From: Hippopus hippopus
Taxonomy: Eukaryota > Mollusca > Bivalvia > Cardiida > Cardiidae
DNA: 64,000 nucleotides
Direction: 5' to 3'
Assembly: GCA_946811185.2 (NCBI GenBank)
Contig: OX328099.1
Span: 38,303,299-38,367,298 of the forward strand
The position numbers and the translations under genes were made by a program. Numbering within the stretch: the stretch's first letter is position 1; each line of letters starts with the position of its first letter. Below the pieces are notes generated by a model. The model was not told the DNA's origin and did no database searches. It was given only the letters and a program-made list of their open reading frames with translations. Of this stretch, positions 31,081-41,680 are shown piece after piece.

Positions 31081-31157
31081 CCGACGATATTTTTTTCTAA
31101 ATAATAAATTATTCGACTCTCAGCTCTCGAGTAGTACGGATAATCGCTAACGGAAAA

Positions 31158-31802
31158 ATGGATTTCAACTTAAATGGATTCAACTTGGACGGTTTCGACA
31201 TAGACGAACTCCTACCAAAAGAAAACAATGTCGATATTCTATCGACAGCAATGAATTCATCACTCATCAACCCATCGACAGCGATAAATACAACACTCAT
31301 CAACCCAAAGACCATACTGGACGACATTTTTGAAGAAGTAAGACAGCTGAATTCAAAACAAGATTCTGTATCGACTCAGATTTTAGAAGAACTGAAGACT
31401 TTCTACAAACATTTGGAGGAGATAAAGACTTTAAACACAAACACTGAAGAACTGAGCAGAAACATTGAGACATTATGTCAACAGAGTAAGCGTGTTTCAC
31501 CTGTTCCTGTGGAGATTCCGGTGAAAATCCCGATGGAGTTTGACTTTGATAAAACCAGTCTTCATAAACTAGTAGAGTCAATCGTAACTGTTGTAAAGAA
31601 AGAAAAACAACAGCCAAAGGAAAAACAGCGAAGAGCAACAAAAAGAAAATCAGAGGAAGGCGATGGGCAACTTCACAAAAAACAAGGAATTCTCAACAAC
31701 TGGGCAATCTCGACAATGACCGGCCAGGGCAAATACGGAAAAAAGATTGATGACTTCGTTGATTTCAAGATCCCGAAAAAACCAAAGAAAAGCTGTCAGT
31801 AA
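31158..31802 (+). CDS. Gene K: coiled-coil protein with basic tail
   Basis: 214 residues, the largest outer gene. An N-terminal Asn/Asp-rich repeat (FNLNGFNLDGFDIDELL) is followed by a duplicated NSSLINPSTA-type decamer at about 31-55. A coiled coil at about 56-110 contains EEVRQLNSKQDS, then ILEELK and LSRNIETLCQQ. A Pro/Val linker leads to a Lys-rich tail with RRATKRKSE as a likely nuclear signal, and a KKPKKSCQ end. It is probably nuclear and oligomeric. The family is unknown. Paralogous to gene L through residue about 150; their C-termini differ. Confidence 0.75.
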   Translation: MDFNLNGFNLDGFDIDELLPKENNVDILSTAMNSSLINPSTAINTTLINPKTILDDIFEEVRQLNSKQDSVSTQILEELKTFYKHLEEIKTLNTNTEELSRNIETLCQQSKRVSPVPVEIPVKIPMEFDFDKTSLHKLVESIVTVVKKEKQQPKEKQRRATKRKSEEGDGQLHKKQGILNNWAISTMTGQGKYGKKIDDFVDFKIPKKPKKSCQ

Positions 31803-31833
31803 AGGCGAAAAAAACATTCCAACACAGAAAAAC

Positions 31834-31849
31834 AGCCCTTTTCAGGGCT
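31834..31849 (+). terminator. Histone-type stem-loop, gene K
   Basis: 31 nt after the stop; flank ACCTAACACCACGAAAAGATC. Confidence 0.85.
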
Positions 31850-31879
31850 ACCTAACACCACGAAAAGATCTTTCTTTTC

Positions 31880-32229
31880 GAATTGTCAATTTTCTCTAAG
31901 AATTACACTCTAAGAGTTACACTCTAAGAGTTACACTCCAAAAAGCCTAAGTCCACAGCCCCTGCAATTTTTTTGCTCTAACCAGGCAAAAAAAAGTCTA
32001 TTCCCAGACCTCTTGACCAGAGACAGTGTGGGCATTAAAATCACACTGTATTCCATATCAAAAAAAAGACTAAGTCCAATTCCTGTGCATAACACGAATC
32101 TTCTCCTAGCTTTTTACGCACACAAAGAAAGAAATATAACGAAGCTTCTGATTGGTCAACATTAAAGCAACGAACCTTCTGATTGGTCAAAAAACGTTAA
32201 TTCTGAATCAAACCTAGATCTGACGAGAG
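31880..32229. repeat. Intergenic spacer module (K-L)
   Basis: Near-identical to the A-B spacer read in the other direction, with three 14-bp repeats; it lacks the CCCGGG block. Confidence 0.8.
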
Positions 32230-32492
32230 GATTGACCTACTTTGACATAGAATTAACGTTGTCCAATCGAATCGTTCGTTATATCATTACACATTTTGAT
32301 TGGTCAATGTTAATTCTGAGTCAAACTAGGTCAATTCTCTCGTCAGAACTAGTTTTGACGGGAGGATTGACCTACTTTGATATAGAATTAACGTTGTCCA
32401 ATCGATTCGTTCGTTATATCATTACACATTTTGATTGGTCAACATTAATTCTGAGCCAAAGTAGGTCAACCCTCCCTGTAAACGTATAAAAG
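32230..32492 (+). promoter_or_regulatory. Gene L promoter: two full palindromes in tandem
   Basis: Palindromes at 32,230-32,336 and 32,365-32,471, then TATAAAAG at 32,485-32,492. Only this gene has a doubled module. Confidence 0.8.
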
Positions 32493-32571
32493 CCGACGAT
32501 ATTTTTTTTCTAAATAATAAATTATTCGACACTCAGCTCTCGAGTAGTACGGATAAACGCTAACGGAAAAA

Positions 32572-33089
32572 ATGGATTTCAACTTGGACGGAATTACCTT
32601 GGACGGTTTCGAAACATAGACGAATTCCTACCAAAAGAAAACAATGGCGATATTCTATCGACAGCAATGAATTCATCACTCATCAACCCATCGACAGCGA
32701 TGAATTCAACACTCATCAACCCAACGACGGTAATGGACAGCATTTTTGAAGAAGTAAGACAGTTGAATTCAAAACAAGATTCTATATTGACTCAGATTTT
32801 AGAAGAACTGAAGACTTTCAAAAAACAAATGGAGGAAAAAAAGACTTTGAACGCAGACACCGAACAGCTGAGCAAAAACATTGAGACATTATGCCAACAG
32901 AGAAAACGTATTTCAGTTGTTGCTGTGAAGGTTCCAGTGGAGAATGAATTTGATAAAAGCAGTCTTCATAAACTAGCAGACTCAATCGTGACTGTTGTAA
33001 GGGAAGAAAAACAACCAAAGGAAAATCAACAGCCAAAAACAGTATGCTGCGAACATTGTGGGTGTAAAATCATTCCAAAAGACCAGTAG
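32572..33089 (+). pseudogene. Gene L: K-H chimera with early frameshift
   Basis: The start corresponding to gene K is ATG 32,572, but two extra A's near 32,620 shift the frame into TAG after 15 codons. An open frame of 140 codons resumes at ATG 32,667 (MNSSLINPSTA). It carries the same coiled coil as gene K and then switches to an ending like that of gene H (TVCCEHCGCKII), whose homology runs on into the 3' flank. So it is a recombinant of K-type head and H-type tail. It may still be translated from the internal ATG. Stop TAG 33,087-33,089. Confidence 0.65.
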
Positions 33090-33111
33090 ACTTGGTAGAT
33101 AAATCAATACT

Positions 33112-33880
33112 CAAAAAACAGCCCTTTTCAGGGCTACCATTCCCCACGAAAGAGTGATCTTTCAAATTGTCAATTTTCTCTAAGAGTTACACTCTAAGAG
33201 TTTACACTCAAAGCCCAAGTCCAACCATTTCCCCTTACCCTCAGCCTGGTACAGTGAGATCAAGATCAAACTGTATTCCATATCAGTCCTAAAGTCAAAG
33301 GTCAGTCTACCCCCTAGCCTCTGCTCTGACGCAGTGTGGATCAAGATCAGACAGTATTCCGTACTAAAACAAAGTCTAAGGCCAGACAGCTCCACATTAT
33401 CCCACTCAGGGTAAGGAGACTAGGTACTAATCCCACTCAGGGTAAGGAGAATAGCGACTGTCCATTCTCTGCAACATGTGCAGTCTAAGATCAACCGGAA
33501 ATGGTCTTTGCCCTGTAACCATGACGTCACGTGACTTTCCTAAGCCATGCCCATCTTTCCCCTCTCAGGGTAAGCAGAGTAGATACCGGAAGGTCACGTG
33601 ATAATCTCTTTCCCCTCTCAGGGTAAGGAGAGTAGGTACCGGAAGGTCACGTCAACCGGAAGTGACGTCACGTGACTTTCCAAAGCCACTCCCATCTTTC
33701 CCCCTCTCAGGGTAAAATCAGGGGAGATAACTCCATTTACTAAAAATCACTTCCGGTTTACAAAAATCGACTTCCGGTTAGTCCCCATTTCACTAACCGG
33801 GTAAGCAGAATGGGGACTCAGGGTAAGTCAGATAGGGACTGGTCCGCAAATCAGTCCCATTCTGACGCCCCTTTACTACT
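33112..33880. repeat. Right terminal inverted repeat, 769 bp
   Basis: Reverse complement of the left TIR. The outer end reads GTAGTAAAGGGG-type sequence on the - strand, ending AGTAGT at 33,880. Fused E-box/CRE sites recur near 33,523-33,536 and 33,663-33,676. Confidence 0.93.
33120..33135 (+). terminator. Histone-type stem-loop, gene L
   Basis: 30 nt after the stop, inside the right TIR; flank ACCATTCCCCACGAAAGAG. Confidence 0.85.
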
Positions 33881-33886
33881 AGTGCC
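33881..33886 (+). repeat. Right target-site duplication AGTGCC
   Basis: Direct copy of 18,099-18,104. The empty site would read TATGGG-AGTGCC-TATGGG. Confidence 0.85.
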
Positions 33887-36800
33887 TATGGGTACGGCAA
33901 TCCATATCCCAAACATGGACTGCTTGTAAAACCTAAGAAAATATGTGAAAAAAATGAGCTGTCAGCCTGATTCGACTGAAATGACTTTGAAAGGGGAGTA
34001 AAACACCTAGTGATCGATCCAAAAAAGTTCTAGTATCAAAAAGGTTAAATCCAAAAGAGGCTTGTTAAATATCATGGTCCTTTTTTTTAATCATTACCTG
34101 ACATTGGTATTTAAACTGAATTCATTTCTATGTAATCATTGTTAGACAACACAGCGTTTGTATTTCTTAATTAAAGCTATGAACAACAAAGAGTTTACTT
34201 GTACAGATGATGAATCAAGGGAGGTAGTAAAGACTAAGAATTTTCAGAGATCTGAGTTTGTAGATCTAAATCTTTGTAAATATTTGTTTAAACGGAATTT
34301 GATGTTGCTTTCCATAGCAATTCAGCTTACTTATTGTCATTAACATCTGTTCTCAGTAATGTTTCAACCAGTGCTAGCCTGTGACTATCGTGTGCCTTGC
34401 TCAAGGATACGCCTACATGACTGACAGGACAATCTGGGGTTGAAACAGGATTTCAAGATAACAAAACCGTTGCCTTGACCCTGGAATAAAATACAGTCAC
34501 CCACAAAACAAATCTGCAGAAAAAAATATTTCAGTAGTTCTCAAGTTCTTGCCGTTACATTGCCTTTAATTTACTGTTAACAATCAAGTCATCGAGCTTG
34601 TATGTTTTTTGATGACTATGCAACTCATGGTTTTGCCTGGATGAAATAAACTTAAAGTTCTTAAGTAAAAAAGACACAACACCAGATTTTGTTTTGGGAA
34701 GTCAAAAATACCTTTAAAAATTGGTAAGCAATATCATTCTGCAAAAAGAAGCCTTCAGACCAAAATATCATTTCTAGAGAAAATATATAAAGGAATATCC
34801 TTCTTTTTTTTTTTTTTTCTTTAAATGTTTAAACTTTTGACCCATTGTGTAACATTGTAGTTTAAATACATTTCAACATGCCCGACAGATACCATAGATT
34901 GGATGATTAGGATTAGTTCAGTCAGTGAAGGCATTCTCTAGAGGCAATCATTTTATGGGTAATGAGTTTGAATCTTGGTGCCGACAATCTTAGTGGTTTC
35001 TTTTTTTTTTCACCTTAGCCACTGTCATTTTAAGGTGATGTACCTCACCGAATTATCAAATTTCTTGAACAAGATTATTTTTGCTCAAAATCTAGTTTGA
35101 CACATCTGTAACAGCTACAGTGTAAATAGCTTAAAAAAAAAAAAGTTTCCGTTTGTTGAAAAGACTGTTATCCTACATTTAAAAGTCTTTTAGAAATAAC
35201 ATAAGAGGAGTTCCCACAATGTAGACCCTATTTTAGAGAATATTACATGTGTGGGTACAACTACAGGCTTCACAAAAGTTCATATTCAATGCAAATTGAA
35301 ATCTAGATCTGCACTATCAAATACATCAGGGGGAATCCTGACAAAGTTTGATCTGTTGCAAGTGGACCAGTTTGATTTAAAAAACATTTTACTCTAGAGC
35401 AGATCTAGATCTCGATGAGAATAGATTTTTGTTATTCTGTTCAGAATAAAAGACATGCTCATCAATCCTTCAATATCTAGATCTTAATATTTAGATTAAG
35501 AAAATTAAGAGTTTGCTCGGGCCGAGTTTACCTGGGGCGAGTTAAATGCTGGCCGAGTTATTTTTGTAAGACTTTAAGAATAAGGGAAAACGTCCAAATG
35601 AAACATAAACAAACTTTTCATTAGCAAGAGCGCGAAAAAACTTTAAAGCAAACGATCGATTGGTTTTAGTAATTCCCGTAATGTTTATTTCTGTATTCGG
35701 AATATTTCGTACCTCGGACGGACACGGAAAAGCCCGAGTTCTTTCGTGTTTGGCCAGTTCTCGCCAGGCTCTCGTTTGTAGACTTGAACACTGTTTCATA
35801 TCACGTGACTGCCAAGGATGTCAGAAATCAAAGAACAGAAACGCTCTTAGCGCCAGTCTTTTACGTCACATCCGTCCGCAATATTTCAATTTGTACTTAC
35901 GCTCCACCACTTTTTCGAAGGCATCAGGTATGTACATTTTTGACGCCACTTGTGCGCTGCTCGCTATGATCAGTCTGTATGTACTGTAAAGTATGGTCCT
36001 GATCTACAATGCCCGTGAAAAATATACGGATCGTGATGTACATTGTGCACAGAAATTACCAAAGTGGTGCACAGAGCACAAAGATTGAAACTGCTCGACA
36101 ATGACAGAAATAGATCAAGATCATACAGTACAGGGACTGTGTAATATTTCTTAAATATTTTATAAGATAAACACAAAAAAATTCTTGTTTCTTTTTCCAT
36201 GTTCAGTATATTAATTTCATTCCGTGTAGTCGAAGGAATAAAGTTATTACCGAACCTATTACTATGTATATACAACTTCTTACGTCGCTGCTGGTCAAAG
36301 GTTTGAAATGGGCCTTGAACTTTACATTAGAAGTTTTATAGGCTTGTACAAGACCTATGCAGAAAATGATTCAAACTAATTTTTACTAAACGAAATATAT
36401 ATAATAATGGTTATTTTGTTGTTGTTGAATAGATCAAGATCCTTGAAGACTAGATCCAGATCCTCAAAGACTTGAAAAAAAAAAAATGGTTTTTGGTGAT
36501 TTGTGCCAACTGTGAAAGCTATGATCAGAAGAATTTTGGAGATGTCATGCAAAAGTCTCTGATTCTGGAGTAGAAAATGTAAAGATTTACTTTGTTACAA
36601 GCAGGCTAAGATACTTTTTGACAAGCAAGAAGATAAGGTTTTTGAAGAAAGTTGGTAAATACTTTTTGCTTTTTGTAAAAAGTGAAACACAAAGAAAAAA
36701 TCACTGATAAAAATTGTAAATACATAAAGATCTTCCTAAATAACGATCTAAATATCACTTTCAATAATTACTAACTTATATAATTCCGTCCTATCGCCTT

Positions 36801-37250
36801 TGATGCCCGTACAAAAGTTTGCTTTTTAGAATCATTTTAATAATGGAAAATGCAGTACTTGAATGCGTATTTTCTCCATTTTCAAACTTTGAGTAGTAAT
36901 TTAAAAACTCTAATGCTTTTACATGTTTTTTCACATGCGCAACATCACTTTATAATGATAACTACTACAACTACTACTAATACAAGATAATTTAAGATTC
37001 CTCTCTTAACTTCTGCCCTTTTTTTTCCAGAATAAGAATACCTATCATATTCTGTGTTTTATTTCCTGTATTTCAGTACCATTTGTCATGATGTTCCGTT
37101 TGTGAGGGAAAAACAGATACAAAAATGTCATCACAATTTTTTAAGAGAGTCAATATTCTGGAACTGTCCACCAAAACATTTCGGCTTCTATGATGCCACG
37201 CATCTTAAATTTGTCTTGTTGTAAATTTTAAGTTCTTTTCGCCGGTAAAA
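33887..37250. other. No supportable gene; tRNA-like SINE head near 34,910
   Basis: AT-rich sequence. At 34,905-34,985 GATTAGTTCAGTCAGTGAAGG and GAGTTTGAATCTTGG resemble degenerate A and B boxes of a tRNA-derived retroposon. A more CpG-rich stretch at 35,630-35,940 could be a promoter or first-exon region, but I find no convincing start or splice structure. Confidence 0.4.
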
Positions 37251-37254
37251 ATCT

Positions 37255-37365
37255 CATTGTATCGAACAGTGTTGACCCAAGATCAGATAGCACGTTCTAT
37301 GCAGTCTAATCTTGATCTACACTGTCACAAAAGCGCCTCGAGTCTTGCTTATCAGGATAAAGGTT
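37255..37365. repeat. MITE-B copy, short
   Basis: Hairpin AAGATCAGATAGCACG.. with the CTACACTGTC arm. Confidence 0.65.
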
Positions 37366-37404
37366 AAAAGGTATCTCGGCTGAGCTCAACTTCACCTATC
37401 GCCA

Positions 37405-37637
37405 CTAAGCTCTACTTAACATTTCGCCACTAAGCTCCAGTTCACATATTGCCGCTATAATTTCCTTACAGTCCATTCGCACCCAATCACCTTTTGCGTT
37501 AATTACAACACAGTATGTATTTCCTGTATACAGTGGTGAGATTGTCTTGGGATTGAAGTAGTCGGATTGAGGCATCGCGTTTGGAAAACGTTCCGGGACA
37601 TCCGCCTTTCCTTTCAGACCCAGGAATGCACATTTAT
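37405..37637 (-). CDS. Terminal exon of secreted PAN/mucin-type gene
   Basis: Acceptor at 37,638-37,639, entering with two bases of a split codon (phase 1, matching the upstream exons), stop TAG at 37,405-37,407. It encodes about 76 residues, KCAFLGLKGKADVPERF near the start and YCVVINAKGDWVRMDCKE then AAICE near the end. The C-x(n)-GDW-x(n)-C-x(n)-ICE spacing resembles the last third of a C-type lectin-like domain, but the WxG core is missing, so that is tentative. Upstream, an (ATCT)n microsatellite forms the polypyrimidine tract. Confidence 0.55.
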
Positions 37638-37642
37638 CTGAA

Positions 37643-37673
37643 ATAGATAGATAGATAGATAGATAGATAGAGT
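37643..37673. repeat. (GATA)n microsatellite
   Basis: Seven to eight GATA units directly upstream (in - strand sense) of the exon acceptor. Confidence 0.85.
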
Positions 37674-38929
37674 TACATTTAGTTAGGATTCTTAACAGAG
37701 CTCCGGAAAATCTCGTGCTGCAAGTCGTAGAGAGATGTAGCTTCTCGTAGAATTACCAGATTTCATGAGTTCTTGTTAACTGGCTTCTTTAAAGGAGAGT
37801 GCTTGCCGGATCATCGTATGTGTGACATAACAGCCAGGAAACAAGTAAGATCAGTTCAGCATTTTACAGCTGCAAACGACTTATCAAACACTTAAGATGC
37901 TATCACAGCTCAACACGTCCGGCCCGTCATCAAGCACGACGTAATTAGAATTTGTCGTCATGACGGAAGTTTCCACTGGTCTGACAAAAGCCAGTTCTTA
38001 CTGTTCATGAACGATTGATGGTATCTTGCGGATCTCTGCATTTTGCTCACAAAAAATGGGTTAATGGGCGGTACCGTTTTGTGTTGGTTCGTAGATATTC
38101 AGGTCCACGTTGTAAGTGAATTAACTTCTCTTGAAACAAAGACACACCGCATTTGTTGAATATTCCAGAATTCGGCATTATTTATGGAAATGAAGTTTCA
38201 TCGTGACACAGCAACAATCATAGGGTTTTGAGCCCAATTTGCTGTAATCTACTTTAGTTTATTTTACATATCAAATACAATAGGAAAAAATGCGGGACTT
38301 GAGGAAGTCTACAAAGACCATACTGCGTTCTTAAAACTGAACAAACGCGGGAAGAGCGGGATGAAACATAGGAAAAAATAACAACAGCACAGAGTTGGTT
38401 AGAACTATGTCTTTACTGCGCCAAGATGTCATTGCGTCTGAGACGTCACCCTAGCTAAAGTTTGTCGCGCGGTTGATCAAGCACGCATTACGTCTTTTGC
38501 GTTCTAATTGTAACATCCTTTCTAAGACCTTTCAAATCGCACCAAGCGCTCACTGCGCGTTTACCAATTTCTCACGCCACTCATCGTGACCTTATTAATT
38601 CAGTCTACGCCCTTAACGTTTTCTTTGCTTCTTTAGAGCGCATCTTTCTTTCCCATTTATAAACCTACCAGGTTTGTTCTATTTCAATGAAAACCATATC
38701 GGGTTCACGCATCCTTCTTGAGTCCGCATTGCGTCCTAATTTGATCATGTCCTCACTTTTTTTATGAACATGTTCAAAATACATCCTTGTCAGCAAAGAC
38801 CATAAAGATTCTATTCCGTTCCTTCTACGACATCTAAGTTTGTACTGCAGGCGCCGGCCCGGTTTTACATGAACGTTGACGTTGTTGGAACTTGATCTAG
38901 TGCGACTGGGGTTTAATGTAACAGGTTAC

Positions 38930-39150
38930 ATTTGAGTCATGCTATATGAAAAGGGGGTTAAATGTATTCGCAGAAAGTATCAAACCATACCAGCCTCCAC
39001 GGGCTGACATGGTTCGAAACTTTATGCTATTTGTAAATCTTACGCACGTCCAAGAACCATTCTACCTTGAGATTCAGTCAATTGATAGACTAAATGGATC
39101 TTATTGATCCCTCATTACATGATGATTTTCTTGAAGTCCATCTTCCCCGA
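38930..39150. repeat. MITE-C copy, diverged
   Basis: Arms GGGGGTTAAATG and the TTGATTCAGT..ATGATG arm are visible; the GC core is reduced to CAGCCTCCACGGGCTGACATGG. Confidence 0.5.
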
Positions 39151-39344
39151 TCGCCGCTCATAGATATATGGTTAAAACCCGCTGCACATGATGTAAGTTG
39201 TGAATACATCAAATTTTAGTTACTTTGGAAAAATGAGAGAAGGTGAGGAGTTGGGGGACGGGCACCGCCTACTGTTTTCACACGTCGACGATAGAAACAA
39301 TGACAGGGCTATGAAAACAGCAAAGATCTAGCTTAAAATTAGGC

Positions 39345-39805
39345 GTTTAACCCTGTACCACACAGCCCCGAGTTATACCAACCCTGAGACGATGGGGTTT
39401 TGAAAATATTGTGGAAAATGGAGAAATTGAAGGTTACCAGCATTTTCTCCATATCCAAAGTTGTTTTCTTTCTCCCAAAAGGCATTTTTCAGTTTTGAAT
39501 GATGTTATTTTGTCGTCTGCCAATGCTTTCAGGTTGGATGTATCTCAAATTTTGTTGTTTGGTAAAGAGTTACTTCTATACCAAACGACAAAATTTTAGA
39601 GTCGCCAAAACTTGGACGCATTTACAGACGACAAATCAAATACCGTTTTGCCTTAAATGATTTAATCTTTATACAATAGGTTAGAAAACGTTATGAGAAA
39701 AAAGGAAATGCTGCTCATCAGTATTTTCTCCTTTTCTTACAATGTTTTCAAAAGCCTCCTGCCCCAGTGGTGTTAAAACTCGAGTTTGTTTTGTAAAGGG
39801 TTAAT
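39345..39805. repeat. Two MITE-A copies, inverted
   Basis: The copy at 39,345-39,570 is followed head-to-head by one at 39,580-39,805 in the opposite orientation. Confidence 0.65.
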
Positions 39806-39829
39806 ACTTTTTTATCTTTGATAAATTAC

Positions 39830-39859
39830 CTTTATCTGATTTGCCATTCCTTACATTCC
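39830..39859 (-). CDS. Possible 30-nt microexon
   Basis: GT donor (GTAATT, 39,829 downward) and a TTACCTTGTAG acceptor bound a 30-nt open stretch encoding about NVRNGKSDK. It is phase 1 at both ends, exactly as required between the 40,964-41,269 exon and the 37,405-37,637 exon. Short and unsupported by homology. Confidence 0.35.
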
Positions 39860-40240
39860 CTACAAGGTAAGTAAGAAATTGGTTTTCTTCTGCGGTATCA
39901 ACCCAGGCTAGATGACCTTGGTTCGAGTTTGTTACTGCGATACACATCTCCTACAACGAAATTGGAGAATGCACTGATACTGTTACTATCTCAGGTAAAC
40001 GGGTATGAGAAATAAGATTGAGCTTTAGCAAACTACGAAAAAGGTACCCTTTTCGCGAAAAGCACTTTAGATTTCACGAGGACACACACCTTTCCACGAA
40101 AATGACTTTCGATTTCAAACACACTAAAATAGTCCTCTTTGCGAAAAGGACTTCAAGTCAAGTTTTAACATTCTTAAAAGACTTAACGTTCTCAAAAAGG
40201 ATTTTAAATTATATTTGAATCCATGAAACCCAATTTGTCC

Positions 40241-40357
40241 AACAACCGGCTGTATCTTGAGGTAGAACCCAACAACCGGCTGTATCTCCAGGTAGAACCA
40301 AACAACCGGCTGTATCTTGAGATAGAAACCAGCAACCGGCTGTATCTCGTGGTAGAA
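40241..40357. repeat. Four 30-bp tandem units
   Basis: Units of AACAACCGGCTGTATCT plus GAGGTAGAACC, four copies with few differences. Open frames here are repeat artefacts. Confidence 0.85.
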
Positions 40358-40963
40358 TGTCTTTGGATATGCAGAATTTTTACCAACAACAAAATGTTTC
40401 GAGACGTCGCAAACCTGTTAAAAATTTCTGCGTATTGAAAAGACTGAATTGCAAACTTTGAGAAAAGATAGACATGAAACGTTACCTGTATGAGTTTATC
40501 ATTATCATCATTGTTTTCAAACCCTTTCAGATCTCTTAAACGAATTCATTGGAATTTGAAACCAACCATGAAAAAAAAAAAACAACATTTATTGCAATCA
40601 AAAAATCATAATCCATCAACATATTTAAAACGAAGAGTTCAGTTTCGAATCAGAAGTAACCTGGGTTCTAACCAGATCATATTTTCCTGTTAGGCCTATA
40701 TATTCGGACTTTACTTTGTCAAAAATGAGGCGTCATTTTTGACAAAGTAACGCCCAAATATAAAAAAAAGAAAACACATGATCGGAAGGTAACCCAGGCT
40801 AAATCAGAAGTAGCTGAAGCTACAATGGGACAACCATACTGTATTTGCAATAAGCTTATGACGAAAACACAATATACCACTGCCGAAGAGAAATCAACAT
40901 CGTACACAAGCCAGTATCTAGAATGGTTCAATTGTTGTGCTTGGCTTTGTGGCGCTTGTTCAC

Positions 40964-41269
40964 CAATCAGAGAAGAGTTGACGTTCATCATTGGGTAGGT
41001 AGTCGTGATGGAGTCTGCAGTCGTTGAGAGATCTATAGTCGTATAGGGGTCAGTAGTCGTTGAGAGGTAGGAAGTGGTGGCGGAATCTGTAGTAGCAGAG
41101 CGGTCTACAGTCGTGAAGGGGTCAGCAGTCGAGTCAGTGGTCGCTGAGAGGTCTGTAGTTGTTAATGTTTCTGTACTAGTTAAGAAGGCTGTAGTCGTGA
41201 AGGATTCAGTTTTCGTGAAGGCGCCTGTCCCTCCTGTTGACGTTGCATGGCGGTTATCGCGTCGAAGTT
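40964..41269 (-). CDS. Mucin-like Thr/Ser-rich exon
   Basis: A 306-nt exon, phase 1 at both ends, from acceptor CTTTGCAG to donor GTGAAC. It encodes 102 residues dominated by irregular repeats of TTTD, STTAD and SATTD, ideal for O-glycosylation, ending MMNVNSSLIG. It links the N-terminal PAN-like exon (46,848-47,145) to the C-terminal exon. The alternative, that it runs on to the open frame end near 40,719, would add a hydrophobic stretch (VVYCVFVISLLQI) and could make a membrane form. Confidence 0.6.
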
Positions 41270-41599
41270 CTGCAAAGACTTTTTTGTTTGTTTTACCTGT
41301 ATCTTTTTTTTTTTAAATTAGAATAATTAACGGAGAAGGAAACATTGCGTTGATCCCTAAATGCATGTAGATAAAATGATTTTTTACTTAAATAGGGGAG
41401 ACCGGGGTTGAATGACTCACGGGTTGAATGTACCACGGGCAATAACTTCGACTATTCGTTTGTAATGTCTCAAAGATCAAAGTTTTCTCGGCGCGCAAAT
41501 CAGATCAATCATTCACGGCAGTATCGGTGTCTTTGTACACTATTTGTTATATATACACTATTTGTTTGTTATAAACTACGTATCGGTGAAAGAAACTCC

Positions 41600-41680
41600 A
41601 GTAAAGCATGAATAGGAGCACTGGCCGTCGCGATAAAACCGAAATCTTGAAAACGGCGTTAAATACCATACAAACAACTT
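41600..41680 (+). repeat. SINE-like 3' tail
   Basis: AAGCATGAATAGGAGCACTG, then CGCGATAAAACCGAAA and GGCGTTAAATACCATACAAA, like 4880-4995. Confidence 0.55.

Larger units (their letters stand above)
18105..33880. mobile_element. Polinton/Maverick-type element without capsid genes
   Basis: A 15,776-bp unit with long inverted termini (773 and 769 bp, apparently above 98% identical by eye), termini beginning 5'-AG, a 6-bp target duplication and a protein-primed-type family B DNA polymerase. All of these fit Polintons, which are usually 15-20 kb. It departs from them in having no recognisable retrovirus-like integrase, major or minor capsid protein, packaging ATPase or cysteine protease in any frame. 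Instead it carries ten small cassettes with histone-type 3' ends around a polymerase core. It may be a non-autonomous satellite mobilised in trans by a full Polinton integrase, or a distinct lineage. The polymerase is broken, so this copy is probably not self-replicating. Confidence 0.88.

Noticed and set aside
18841..33140. Rho-independent-type bacterial terminators
   Set aside because: The hairpins resemble them superficially, but no U run follows directly; the context is eukaryotic, and the loop, flanks and downstream element fit the histone type.
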